From positions 195,302 to 259,301 of the forward strand of contig NZ_LGHP01000001.1 in NCBI RefSeq assembly GCF_001280845.1: a stretch of 64,000 nt of DNA. Direction: 5' to 3'. The stretch is from Bacillus sp. FJAT-28004 (GTDB lineage Bacteria; Bacillota; Bacilli; Paenibacillales; Paenibacillaceae). The first letter of the stretch is position 1; every line of letters starts with the position of its first letter. The position numbers were made by a program, and so were the translations under genes. Below, one piece after another: positions 52,797 to 61,657 of the stretch. The notes below the pieces were generated by a model that was given only the letters and a program-made list of their open reading frames with translations, was not told the DNA's origin and did no database searches.

Positions 52797-53633
52797 ATGC
52801 AACAGAAACGAATAACAAACCTTTGGGTGGCATTAATCCTTGGTATCGGCTCTATTATTATGCTGGCGCCGTTCGTATGGACGATATCCACTTCATTAAA
52901 AGATCAACGTAACGTTTTCGAGATTCCGCCTAAGTGGATTCCTGACCCTGCTACATTCAAAAACTATGTCACAGCGTGGAATGATTCTCCTTTGCTCAGC
53001 GGATTTATGAATAGCATGATTATCGTCGTATTCGTTCTTGTCATTGGATTATTCGTATCGACCATGGCGGCATATGCATTCGCAAAGATCGAATTTCCGT
53101 TTAAAGATGCAATCTTCCTATCTTTGCTTGGCACAATGATGATTCCTTTTTCCGTCGTCATGATTCCTCAGTTCATTGGCTTCTCGTCGATTAACTGGAC
53201 GGACACGCTGTTGCCGCTCATCGTTCCCGGACTGTTTGGCAACATTGTCGTCATTTTCTTCCTGCGTCAATACTTGGCGGGCGGATTGCCGAATGAGCTG
53301 GTGGAAGCAGCGAAGCTGGACGGCAGCGGTTTCTTCCGTACCTTCTGGACTATTGCTTTGCCGGTTGCAAAACCCGCGATTGCTGCACAAGCAGCGCTAA
53401 GCTTCATGGGGATTTGGAATGACTTTATGGGGCCGCTTATTTATTTAAGCTCCCCACAAAAGCAAACCATTCAAGTACTCATCGCTTCTATGCAATCACA
53501 ATACATGGGATCGTCTAACTATCCGGTTATTTTGGCAGCATCGATCATTTCAATGGTTCCGGTCATTCTTGTATTCTTTTTCTGCCAACGCTATTTTATC
53601 GAATCCATGGCGATTAGCGGCTTAAAGGGTTAG
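52797..53633 (+). CDS. Sugar ABC transporter permease (MalG/UgpE type)
   Basis: The protein has 278 residues with six membrane segments and the EAA loop LVEAAKLDGSGFFRTFW followed by ALPVAKP. It forms the channel with the preceding gene. AGGGGAG lies 11 bases before the ATG. The GH43 gene starts 3 bases after its stop. Confidence 0.92.
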   Translation: MQQKRITNLWVALILGIGSIIMLAPFVWTISTSLKDQRNVFEIPPKWIPDPATFKNYVTAWNDSPLLSGFMNSMIIVVFVLVIGLFVSTMAAYAFAKIEFPFKDAIFLSLLGTMMIPFSVVMIPQFIGFSSINWTDTLLPLIVPGLFGNIVVIFFLRQYLAGGLPNELVEAAKLDGSGFFRTFWTIALPVAKPAIAAQAALSFMGIWNDFMGPLIYLSSPQKQTIQVLIASMQSQYMGSSNYPVILAASIISMVPVILVFFFCQRYFIESMAISGLKG

Positions 53634-53636
53634 GGC

Positions 53637-56111
53637 ATGAGTTATTTTACAGTCAGAAATATGAAGGCGACGAAGCTGGTCGCCTTCCTCGTTGTATTCA
53701 TTGTGGTCATGCTAAGTGGTTGTAAATCTGTTTCGGAAGAAAAAGAGATCGTCTTGTTGAAGGAGGATGCAAAATTGTATACGAACTCGTTGAAGCTGGA
53801 TCAGGAGTGGGAGGATTATGGGATTGGCGATCCTTTCATCATGCGTTACAACGGTAAGTTTTATTTGTATTGCAGTACAAAGGATTGGCGTCCTGGCATT
53901 AAAGCTTGGAGCTCCGAGAACTTAGTGGAATGGAAGTATGAAGGGCTAGTCACTGAGGACCCCATAACGACTGGAGCATACGCACCCGAAGTATTTTACT
54001 GGAATGGCAGCTTCTATTTATATACATCTCCGGCAGGCCAAGGACATTATGTACTGCAAAGTGACAGCCCAACTGGGCCGTTCGTAGTCAAAACAGAAAA
54101 TCTAGGTAATTCCATTGACGGCTCTGTTTTTATTGATGATGACGGGAAATGGTATTTTACGAATGCAGGTACGCAAGGCATCGTTGCGCATGAAATGCCA
54201 GATCCATTTACGATTGATGTTGGCGTAACGACAAACGCATTTCTTGGACATTGGACGGAAGGTTCCATGATATGGAAGAGAAATAACCTGTACTATATGA
54301 CGTATACAGGCAATCACGTATTTAGCAACGGTTATCGGGTGAACTACGCGGTTTCAAAGGATGGACCTTTCGGTGATTATACCATCCCTGCAAACAATCC
54401 AATTATCATCAATGTGAAGGATGAATTTAAAGGACTTGGCCATAGTGCGACCGTGCTTGGTCCGGATATGGACTCCTACTATGTGACTTATCATAATCTG
54501 GTTGGACATTCCTCAGAAGGCCCGCCTGTACGAGAATTGAACATTGATAGACTTGCCTATAACGGGGAAAAGCTGGTTGTATTTGGTCCGTCTCACTATC
54601 ATAAGCAGCCTGCACCAGCAATGCCTTCATTATATAGTTGGCTCGCAGACGGTATTTTGTCCGAACAATGGGATGAGACATCATCAGCCCTAGAAGATAA
54701 GGTGCTGAGTAAGCTTTCTACCGAAGACGCCTTTATTGCGGAATATAATTTCCGTTTGAATCTTACAGACAATGCAGCGGAAAGCGGTATGATTGCAGCC
54801 GTATTCTCGTATGCTGATGATGCTAATTATGCAGCAATTAAGCTTTTGCCAGCCAAACATGAGGTTCAATATGTAACTGTGAAAAATGGTACAGAGAAAC
54901 AGGTCGCACAAGCGCTGCTTCCGAACGAATTTGATTACTCGATGCTGCATACCATTCGTGTTGAGCAGCGTGATGACAGCGTCCTCGTTTTCTTCGACGG
55001 AATGAAGAAGATAGAGGAGCGCACAACTGAACCGAGCAAAGGGAAAGTTGGTTATATCGCCATTCAGTCAAAACCAATCTATGAATATACAGCATTTACG
55101 AATGAGGCAGGCGGCAGCAGTGATTTTGAAGCATACAAGCCTGTGCCTGGGGCTGTTGAAGCTGTTCATTATTTGAAGGAAGCGGAGCGCGGCTTCCATA
55201 TGGAGCAGAAGCTATCTGAGATAAGCGACTTCAGGAAAGCAGACGGAGTACCGATTCGCAAGCTGGACGACGGCAGTTACTCTGTGCGCCTGCTGCAAGG
55301 CGGTGACTGGATGAAATACAAGCTGAACGTGAAGGAAAGTGCGAAATATGGAATCGGACTCACGCTTCAGAAGCCGGAAAAGGATATTGTCCTGGAATGG
55401 TCGGTTGACGGCGGAGAAGCAGTGAAGACGAAAATCAAAGCCGATGACCCAGCCTTTAAGGAGGGGGCAGCAAACCTTCGAGTCGGAACAATAGATATTG
55501 AGGCAGGTTTTCATGAGCTTAAGATAGAGCTAAAAACCGGATCTACTGAGATACAGGCATTCGAGCTATTTGCTACTGAGATGCTGGATAAGGAGCAGCC
55601 ATTCGATCAATTATCAGTTCAATCGGGCTTTGGGTTGTTTGGACAATCGAAGGATGGTTATACCGGCAGCGGCACAGAGGATGACATGTTGTTCGCAGGC
55701 AGCGACAATTGGGACAACTATGAGTTGGCGTTTGATGTGCAGTTGAATGCAGAGATGGATATCGGGGGCGTATTTGTTCGAGGTTCCAATGAATCATACC
55801 ATCCGCATCAGGTTAGGGATGCAGCGATGGGCTATTACATCGGTATTTCTTCTTCGCAGCTGACCTTGAATCGTATGAACTATGATTCCAATTTATTAGC
55901 TAGTGAAACCGCAGAACTGGAACCGGGAAAAACGTACTCGCTCAGAGTTATCGTAAAAGGCGGGAACATTCAAGTATTCCTGGGGGATGGCTCAAATCCA
56001 GTCATTAACTATACGGATTCAAATCCATTTTTGCATGGCAAGGTAGGGATTCGTTCAGAAAGATCCACGATTTCGTTCAACAATATAATGATAAATCCGC
56101 TAAAAAAATAA
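53637..56111 (+). CDS. Extracellular GH43 lipoprotein with three C-terminal beta-sandwich modules
   Basis: The protein has 824 residues. A lipoprotein signal ends at VVMLSGC. Residues 55-330 form a GH43 propeller with Asp in IGDPFIM, Asp in NSIDGSVF and Glu in WTEGSMIW. It continues with a concanavalin-like segment (about 330-495), a CBM6-like segment (about 510-650; LLQGGDWMKYKLNV) and a second concanavalin/DUF1080-like segment (about 655-824). It is probably a beta-xylosidase or arabinofuranosidase trimming arabinoxylan or arabinan at the cell surface before uptake by the linked transporter. Confidence 0.9.
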   Translation: MSYFTVRNMKATKLVAFLVVFIVVMLSGCKSVSEEKEIVLLKEDAKLYTNSLKLDQEWEDYGIGDPFIMRYNGKFYLYCSTKDWRPGIKAWSSENLVEWKYEGLVTEDPITTGAYAPEVFYWNGSFYLYTSPAGQGHYVLQSDSPTGPFVVKTENLGNSIDGSVFIDDDGKWYFTNAGTQGIVAHEMPDPFTIDVGVTTNAFLGHWTEGSMIWKRNNLYYMTYTGNHVFSNGYRVNYAVSKDGPFGDYTIPANNPIIINVKDEFKGLGHSATVLGPDMDSYYVTYHNLVGHSSEGPPVRELNIDRLAYNGEKLVVFGPSHYHKQPAPAMPSLYSWLADGILSEQWDETSSALEDKVLSKLSTEDAFIAEYNFRLNLTDNAAESGMIAAVFSYADDANYAAIKLLPAKHEVQYVTVKNGTEKQVAQALLPNEFDYSMLHTIRVEQRDDSVLVFFDGMKKIEERTTEPSKGKVGYIAIQSKPIYEYTAFTNEAGGSSDFEAYKPVPGAVEAVHYLKEAERGFHMEQKLSEISDFRKADGVPIRKLDDGSYSVRLLQGGDWMKYKLNVKESAKYGIGLTLQKPEKDIVLEWSVDGGEAVKTKIKADDPAFKEGAANLRVGTIDIEAGFHELKIELKTGSTEIQAFELFATEMLDKEQPFDQLSVQSGFGLFGQSKDGYTGSGTEDDMLFAGSDNWDNYELAFDVQLNAEMDIGGVFVRGSNESYHPHQVRDAAMGYYIGISSSQLTLNRMNYDSNLLASETAELEPGKTYSLRVIVKGGNIQVFLGDGSNPVINYTDSNPFLHGKVGIRSERSTISFNNIMINPLKK

Positions 56112-56146
56112 AATAAAAGCATAAGCAATAGGACTGGAGTGGGAAC

Positions 56147-57913
56147 ATGATGGATGCAATACGAAATGAATATCCAAGACCGCAATTTGAGCGACCATCC
56201 TGGCTAAACCTTAATGGAGAATGGGAATTCGAGTATGACGATTCGAATGTAGGCAGCGATAATAAATGGTTCGAGAGAAAGCGGTTTGATCGCAAGATTC
56301 AAGTGCCATTTTGTTATCAAAGCGAGTTAAGTGGGATTAATGAAAAATCATTTCATGATATCGTATGGTATCGTAAAAATGTTGAGGTACCGACGGAGTT
56401 TGCAGGGAAACGAATCATTCTCCATTTTGGTGCAGTCGATTACGAAGCAAAGGTATGGGTAAATGGACATTTAGTAGCAAGCCATGAGGGAGGACATACG
56501 CCATTTCATGCTGATATTACTGCTGTTTTGAATCCAATAGGCCCGAATAGTATAGTTGTGCGTGCTCAAGATTACAGTAAAGACGTCACGCTGCCTAGAG
56601 GGAAGCAGTATTGGAAGGAGCAGTCTGAGCAAGTCTTCTACACGCGGACGACAGGTATTTGGCAGACGGTTTGGATCGAAGCAGTTAATCATGCGCATGT
56701 GAGCCGAGTTAGGCTAACGCCGGATATCGATTACAATAAAATTCATATTCGCAGCTTTATAAAGGGAACGGAATTATATAATGGCTTACGCCTCAGCATT
56801 AAAATATTGTTTGAGGGTGAATTAATAGCTGAGGATATCATTCGTGTTATGGAGCAGGAAGAGGAAGTTTCTATTAAGCTTCATGATTTTAATGATCATG
56901 GGCTCGGCCGCTGGTGGTCGCCGGAGAAGCCGAACTTGTATGACGTTGAATTTATGCTGCTTGATGGAGAACGAGAATTGGATCATGTGAAAAGCTATTT
57001 CGGCATGAGAAAGATATCGATCGAGGATGGCGTCATATGCTTAAATAATCGGCCTTATTATATGAAGCTAATTTTGGACCAAGGTTATTTTCCTGGTGGC
57101 GTACTTACAGCACCTAGCGATGAAATGCTCCGTACGGACGTCGAACTGACCAAACAAATGGGGTTTAATGGAGCGAGAAAACATCAAAAAATTGAAGACC
57201 CGCGTTATTTGTATTGGTGTGATAAGCTTGGACTGCTTGTTTGGGGTGAGATGGCAAATGCATACCAATTCTCGGAGCAATATGTAGCACGTATTATGAA
57301 TGAATGGCAAGAGGCTGTTCATCGCGATTATAATCATCCATGTATTGTCGTGTGGGTTCCGCTTAATGAAAGCTGGGGAACGCCAAATATATTAATAGAC
57401 AAAAGACAGCAGCATCATGCGTCTACGCTTTATTATTTGACGAAATCACTTGATGACACAAGGCCTGTCATTTCGAACGATGGCTGGGAGCATGTGAAAT
57501 CTGATATTTACACGGTTCATGATTACGAGAGCCAAGAAGAGATACTGGCAAGTAGATATGCAACGCCAGAAATGTCCGTCAAGTGTGATCCCCAAGGTAG
57601 AAAAATAATTGTGCCTGGGTTCACGTATAATGGCGAGCCGGTACAGCTATCTGAGTTCGGCGGAATTTCATATATTAAGGATAATGGTGAAGGCTGGGGG
57701 TATTCTTCCGCTAGAGACGATCAGGATTTCTTGAACCGTTTAGTTGCCGTGATGCGTCCAATTATTGCGGCAGGCGGACTGCAAGGTTATTGTTATACGC
57801 AGTTGACTGACGTGGAGCAGGAAAAAAATGGATTACTGACTTTCGAGCGTGAACCGAAGCTTCCTATTGAAAGATATCGTGAGTTAAACAAAGGGATGAT
57901 TCCGGTACTGTAA
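56147..57913 (+). CDS. Glycoside hydrolase family 2 enzyme
   Basis: The protein has 588 residues with no signal peptide. A sugar-binding jelly roll (1-170; SWLNLNGEWEFEYDD, WYRKNVEVP, VWVNGHLV), an Ig-like domain (about 180-285) and a TIM barrel follow in the GH2 order. The acid/base Glu is in VPLNESWGTP and the nucleophile Glu in VQLSEFGG. It is shorter than LacZ, closer to beta-glucuronidase-size members. The substrate could be a beta-galactoside, an arabinopyranoside or a glucuronide. The operon context suggests a side-chain sugar of plant hemicellulose, acting in the cytoplasm. Confidence 0.9.
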   Translation: MMDAIRNEYPRPQFERPSWLNLNGEWEFEYDDSNVGSDNKWFERKRFDRKIQVPFCYQSELSGINEKSFHDIVWYRKNVEVPTEFAGKRIILHFGAVDYEAKVWVNGHLVASHEGGHTPFHADITAVLNPIGPNSIVVRAQDYSKDVTLPRGKQYWKEQSEQVFYTRTTGIWQTVWIEAVNHAHVSRVRLTPDIDYNKIHIRSFIKGTELYNGLRLSIKILFEGELIAEDIIRVMEQEEEVSIKLHDFNDHGLGRWWSPEKPNLYDVEFMLLDGERELDHVKSYFGMRKISIEDGVICLNNRPYYMKLILDQGYFPGGVLTAPSDEMLRTDVELTKQMGFNGARKHQKIEDPRYLYWCDKLGLLVWGEMANAYQFSEQYVARIMNEWQEAVHRDYNHPCIVVWVPLNESWGTPNILIDKRQQHHASTLYYLTKSLDDTRPVISNDGWEHVKSDIYTVHDYESQEEILASRYATPEMSVKCDPQGRKIIVPGFTYNGEPVQLSEFGGISYIKDNGEGWGYSSARDDQDFLNRLVAVMRPIIAAGGLQGYCYTQLTDVEQEKNGLLTFEREPKLPIERYRELNKGMIPVL

Positions 57914-57928
57914 AGAGACTTTCCATGG

Positions 57929-57953
57929 GGCGTTTGGCACGATGCCAAACGCC
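57929..57953 (+). terminator. Hairpin after GH2 gene
   Basis: A perfect 11-bp stem, GGCGTTTGGCA/TGCCAAACGCC, has a 3-nt loop but no T run after it. It is probably a 3' end stabiliser or weak terminator of the polysaccharide operon. Confidence 0.6.
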
Positions 57954-58065
57954 TCAAATTCATGAGCTTTATTTTCAACCAGATCATAGGTCCAAGCATA
58001 GCTAATGTACTTACCGAACATAATAGTCGAAACAAAGACTATGAACAGGTCAGGAGCATTGCGAT

Positions 58066-58803
58066 ATGTTTAAAGAAGCAGTATCTATTGTGGATCAGAA
58101 GATAAAAGTGATTGAGAGCGATCATGGGACTATTTATTTAGTTGGTCCAATTCAGTTGCCTGTAAAGCTGGATGAAGGAGAGTCAATTTTTCAATGGTAT
58201 TGCTGGCTGCTCTGTAAAGAGAAGCTGGAAGATGCAGAACAAATCATCAAAAAGCTTTCGTCGATTAATTTAGCAGAAATGCAGCAATCAAGCGTGCTTG
58301 TGTATGGTGATTTCGAACAGGCTGATGAGGCGTGGATTCGTATGCACAGCATTTGTCATACTGGTGATATTTTTGGCAGCAAACGCTGTGATTGCGGTTA
58401 CCAGCTGCATGAATCGATGCATATGATTGTGGAAAAGGGTACAGGCGCTTTATTTTATCTGGCCAATCATGAAGGAAGAGGGATCGGCCTGTTCAGCAAA
58501 GCGATGGCTTATTTACTGCAAGAGCAGGGCTATGATACTGTAGAGGCGAATGAAGAGCTCGGATTTGTTGATGACGCTCGCAGTTATAGCGACGCTATAC
58601 TCGTGCTGCAAGCACTCCGAGAAAAGCCAGTTTCACTAATTACGAATAATCCGAAGAAGCTGGGGGCTTTGCAAGCGGCGGGGCTTGATGTGAAGGATCG
58701 TATTCCGCTGTGGGGAGATCGATCGGAGCATAATGAACGGTATCTCGCTACAAAAGTGAATCGTTCGGGCCATTTTGCAGCAACTGTTTGTCCTAATGAA
58801 TAA
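58066..58803 (+). CDS. Standalone GTP cyclohydrolase II
   Basis: The protein has 245 residues. The RibA fold shows RMHSICHTGDIFGSKRCDCG with the zinc cysteines, the catalytic region NHEGRGIGL, QGYDTVEANEELG and LITNNPKKL. It converts GTP to the 2,5-diaminopyrimidinone that feeds riboflavin and some deazaflavin or pteridine-like products. It is about 45 residues longer at the N-terminus than E. coli RibA, lacks the fused DHBP synthase common in Firmicutes, and is not in a rib operon, so it may be a secondary or specialised copy. Confidence 0.88.
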   Translation: MFKEAVSIVDQKIKVIESDHGTIYLVGPIQLPVKLDEGESIFQWYCWLLCKEKLEDAEQIIKKLSSINLAEMQQSSVLVYGDFEQADEAWIRMHSICHTGDIFGSKRCDCGYQLHESMHMIVEKGTGALFYLANHEGRGIGLFSKAMAYLLQEQGYDTVEANEELGFVDDARSYSDAILVLQALREKPVSLITNNPKKLGALQAAGLDVKDRIPLWGDRSEHNERYLATKVNRSGHFAATVCPNE

Positions 58804-58823
58804 ATAAGGCCTTGAAAATTGGA

Positions 58824-58876
58824 TAGGGCTGCCCCATTAGCACATAAATGCGCTAGCCGGACAGCCCTTGTTTGTA
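58824..58876 (+). terminator. Terminator after GTP cyclohydrolase II gene
   Basis: AGGGCTG (58825-58831) pairs with CAGCCCT (58862-58868), with an inner TAGC/GCTA pairing, followed by TGTTTGT. Confidence 0.55.
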
Positions 58877-59244
58877 TCATATATTTAACCGGACCTCTTC
58901 ATTAAGAAAGGCCGTATGGAATCCCCTTGTTAACAGCAAACAGCATGTGTACCAAGTTGTCTTAAACTCGCATCCTAAAACAACGAAAGCCCTACCTCTC
59001 TTCCGTCCTCGCGGCTCCGATGACCGCGCCAGTGTGAATCAGAAATACATCACGAAACAGGTTTGGAATTAACAGCAAAGAAATCAAAATCCGAGGAAAT
59101 CATTGAATCTTACTGGGGATGTTATGGGGTTAAATATTATACATTCACATTATCATACTACATATTACATTTAATTGCAACAACAAATTATAGCGAATGA
59201 CTTTTACCTTTCTGGATACTCTAGAAATGGAAGGGGGAAGTAAA
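58877..59244. other. Intergenic stretch without recognised gene
   Basis: A patch at about 58985-59035 is more GC-rich and contains complementary CGCGG/CCGCG pieces. A 66-codon frame here lacks a ribosome site. The last 100 bases are very AT-rich and should hold the DUF421 promoter, but I see no convincing -35/-10 pair. Confidence 0.35.
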
Positions 59245-60114
59245 ATGCCTAATTGGTTTGAAATTGTTCTGCGAACGTTAGCTGCAATCACTATTTTATT
59301 TGCACTTACGAAGGTTCTGGGAAAACGCCAAATTTCTCAGCTGTCACTGTTCGAGTACATAACAGGTATATCGATCGGTAATATAGCCGCATATATCTCG
59401 CTTGATCTCGACAATTTATGGTTTTTGGGGCTGGTATCATTAGGAGTTTGGGTAAGTGTATCGGTAGCAATGGAATTTTTGACCATGAAGAGCAAGAAAG
59501 CTCGTGACTTTATTGATGGAAAAGGTACAGTACTGATTAAAGATGGCCAGCTGTTGAAAAAAGGCCTGCACAAAGAACGCCTGACTTTGGATGAGATGCT
59601 GGAGCAATTGCGCAAAAAAGACGTATACCGCGTAGCCGACGTAGAGTTTGCTGTTATGGAATCAAGCGGCGAGGTCAATGTTATGCTGAAGAAGGCTTAT
59701 CAACCTTTAACACCGGATACTCTTGGCTGGCAGGTGAAGAATGAAAGAGAAGCAATGACCGTTTTGATGGACGGGGATATACAAGATGAGGTGCTTGAAA
59801 GCATGGGGCATGACCGGCAATGGCTGCTGCATGAACTGGAAAAGAGAAATGTGAAGGAAGCGGAAGTGTTTTTTGCTCAAATTGACAGCAATGGTGAATT
59901 GCTTATCGATACAGGTGAAGAGAGCAAGCAGCCGCATAACAGTCAGTCCAAACCCAAGGAGCGCGTCATTATGCTAATTGAGCAGTTTGAGGCGGAGCTG
60001 CTTCGACTTGAACGATTATCCCGTAATGAAAGCGATCGACGCGTTTATCAGACAGCGATTGATCGCTTTCAAGCGAGTACGAAGTCACTGCCTGATCAGT
60101 TGTTGAAGCACTAA
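59245..60114 (+). CDS. DUF421 (YetF/YrbG-like) membrane protein
   Basis: The protein has 289 residues. Three membrane helices (residues 1-80; WFEIVLRTLAAITILFALTK, ITGISIGNIAAYISL) are followed by the cytoplasmic DUF421 domain (LIKDGQLLKKGLHKERLTLDEM, VAFAVMESSGEV-like strand) and a charged helical tail. The ATG at 59245 is preceded by GGAAGGGGG. An ATG at 59197 would add 16 residues without a ribosome site. YetF-type proteins are common in spore formers, with no settled function. Confidence 0.88.
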   Translation: MPNWFEIVLRTLAAITILFALTKVLGKRQISQLSLFEYITGISIGNIAAYISLDLDNLWFLGLVSLGVWVSVSVAMEFLTMKSKKARDFIDGKGTVLIKDGQLLKKGLHKERLTLDEMLEQLRKKDVYRVADVEFAVMESSGEVNVMLKKAYQPLTPDTLGWQVKNEREAMTVLMDGDIQDEVLESMGHDRQWLLHELEKRNVKEAEVFFAQIDSNGELLIDTGEESKQPHNSQSKPKERVIMLIEQFEAELLRLERLSRNESDRRVYQTAIDRFQASTKSLPDQLLKH

Positions 60115-60115
60115 C

Positions 60116-60448
60116 CTAGGTCCATTTAGCCGACCAAAGCTTCATTTCTTTTAAAATATGATGCAAGTCCTCGCCTTTTGGTGTCAATGTGTATTCGACT
60201 GTAACCGGCACGGTTGGAAAAACCTTGCGTTCAAGCACGCCCTTATCCTCAAGATGACGGAGCGTGCTTGTTAATGCGCGCGGGCTGACCGCAGGAATAA
60301 GCCTCTGTATTTCTCCGAATCTTTTGGTTCCGCAAAACAACTCTCTCAGCACTAGGAATGCCCATTTACCGCCGATCACGTCCAATGTTTTCTCAATATT
60401 GCATTCGATATGGATGGGTTCCTTAGGAACGTAATTATGTGCACTCAT
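60116..60448 (-). CDS. HxlR family transcriptional regulator
   Basis: The protein has 110 residues, a winged helix with the family pattern ECNIEKTLDVIGGKWAFL, including the conserved N-terminal Cys used as a redox or electrophile sensor, then FGEIQRLIPAVSPRALTSTL and VEYTLTPKG. It is divergent from an aldo-keto reductase gene, which it probably represses. AGAGGAGC precedes the ATG. Confidence 0.92.
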   Translation of the reverse strand: MSAHNYVPKEPIHIECNIEKTLDVIGGKWAFLVLRELFCGTKRFGEIQRLIPAVSPRALTSTLRHLEDKGVLERKVFPTVPVTVEYTLTPKGEDLHHILKEMKLWSAKWT

Positions 60449-60509
60449 CGATAATGCTCCTCTCTGTTATCTGCTATCAATAGTATAGTATGTATATATA
60501 AGATAATAA

Positions 60510-60527
60510 AGTGAAAAAACATTCACT
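60510..60527. promoter_or_regulatory. Candidate HxlR operator
   Basis: AGTGAA-N6-TTCACT is an inverted repeat in the divergent promoter region between the HxlR regulator and the aldo-keto reductase, placed to control both. Confidence 0.55.
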
Positions 60528-60602
60528 ACTTTAATTATTGAACGTTGTGCTATAGACTACTATCTAAGGGCGGAGCGAATCGATTAAGAGGAGTGCTTGG
60601 GA

Positions 60603-61577
60603 ATGAAGTATAGAAGGCTAGGCAATAGCGGATTAAAGGTAAGTGAAATTGGACTTGGCAGCTGGCTGACATACGGCACAGCAACAGAAGCGAAAACTGC
60701 ACAAGAGTGTATTCATAAAGCATATGATTTAGGCATTAATTTTTTTGATACTGCTAACGCTTACAATAATGGGGAAGCAGAAAAAGTAATGGGAGACGCT
60801 TTGAAGGGGTATACGCGAAGCAGCTATGTTCTCGCAACAAAGCTTTTTTTCCCGATGGGCTCAGGACCCAATGACCGCGGACTGTCAAGAAAGCATATCG
60901 TTGAGCAATGTGATGCAAGCTTGAAGCGTTTAGGCACAGATTATATTGATCTTTATCAATGCCACCGCTTTGATTCAGAAACGCCGGTTGAAGAAACATT
61001 GCGAGCACTCGATGATTTGACAGCACAAGGGAAAGTGCTTTATACAGGCGTAAGTGAATGGACAGCTGAGCAAATTACGGATGCTGCAGCGATAGGAAAA
61101 CAACTTGGCTTGCGCAAGCTTGTTTCTAATCAACCGATTTACAATATGTTTGAGCGGTATATTGAACGAGGAGTTATTAGAGCTTGTGAGCAAGAAGGGA
61201 TGGGGCAGGTTGTTTTCTCGCCGCTTGCACAAGGTATTTTGACAGGTAAGTACAAACCAGGCCAAGCAGTGCCATCCGGCAGTCGTGCCGCGAATGAAAA
61301 GACAAATGGCATAATAAACAGCTATTTGCGCGAAGATGTACTACAGGTTGCTCAGAAGCTGGAGCAGCTAGCTGCAACGATCGGAGCATCATTATCACAA
61401 TTTGCATTAGCATGGGTGCTGCGCCAGCCGAATGTAAGTTCAGCAATTATCGGATCAAGCCGACCGGCCCAAATTGAAGAAAATATAAAATCCATTCAAT
61501 TTGAACTGACGGATGAGCTGCTGTCACAAGCAGAAGCGATCTTGGAAGAAATCAGCGGTTTTTCTCCAATGCGTTAA
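60603..61577 (+). CDS. Aldo/keto reductase (KCNAB-like AKR)
   Basis: The protein has 324 residues, a TIM barrel. Catalytic residues are Asp and Tyr in DTANAYNNGEAE, Lys in LATKLFF and His in LYQCHRFD. The cofactor motif is SAIIGSSRPAQIEENI. It would reduce aldehydes or ketones with NADPH. With an adjacent HxlR regulator it is probably induced by reactive aldehydes or quinones. The ATG at 60603 is 9 bases from AAGAGGAG. An in-frame TTG at 60597 is too close. Confidence 0.92.
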   Translation: MKYRRLGNSGLKVSEIGLGSWLTYGTATEAKTAQECIHKAYDLGINFFDTANAYNNGEAEKVMGDALKGYTRSSYVLATKLFFPMGSGPNDRGLSRKHIVEQCDASLKRLGTDYIDLYQCHRFDSETPVEETLRALDDLTAQGKVLYTGVSEWTAEQITDAAAIGKQLGLRKLVSNQPIYNMFERYIERGVIRACEQEGMGQVVFSPLAQGILTGKYKPGQAVPSGSRAANEKTNGIINSYLREDVLQVAQKLEQLAATIGASLSQFALAWVLRQPNVSSAIIGSSRPAQIEENIKSIQFELTDELLSQAEAILEEISGFSPMR

Positions 61578-61597
61578 AAAGAAAAATGATAAAATTA

Positions 61598-61632
61598 GCA
61601 AAAAGGCTCTTCGAGAGGAGAGCCTTTTTGCT
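61598..61632. terminator. Bidirectional terminator
   Basis: AGCAAAAAGGCTCT pairs with AGAGCCTTTTTGCT, giving T-rich tails on both strands for the convergent aldo-keto reductase and YhcN genes. Confidence 0.9.
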
Positions 61633-61657
61633 ATATATATAATAGAAGCGATTTTTT

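Noticed and set aside
58960..59045. GC-rich patch vaguely like a T-box antiterminator or terminator region
   Set aside because: The T-box sequence and specifier stem are not present on either strand.
58872..59072. 66-codon frame in the gap before the DUF421 gene
   Set aside because: No ribosome site and no recognisable sequence; the frame is short enough to occur by chance.
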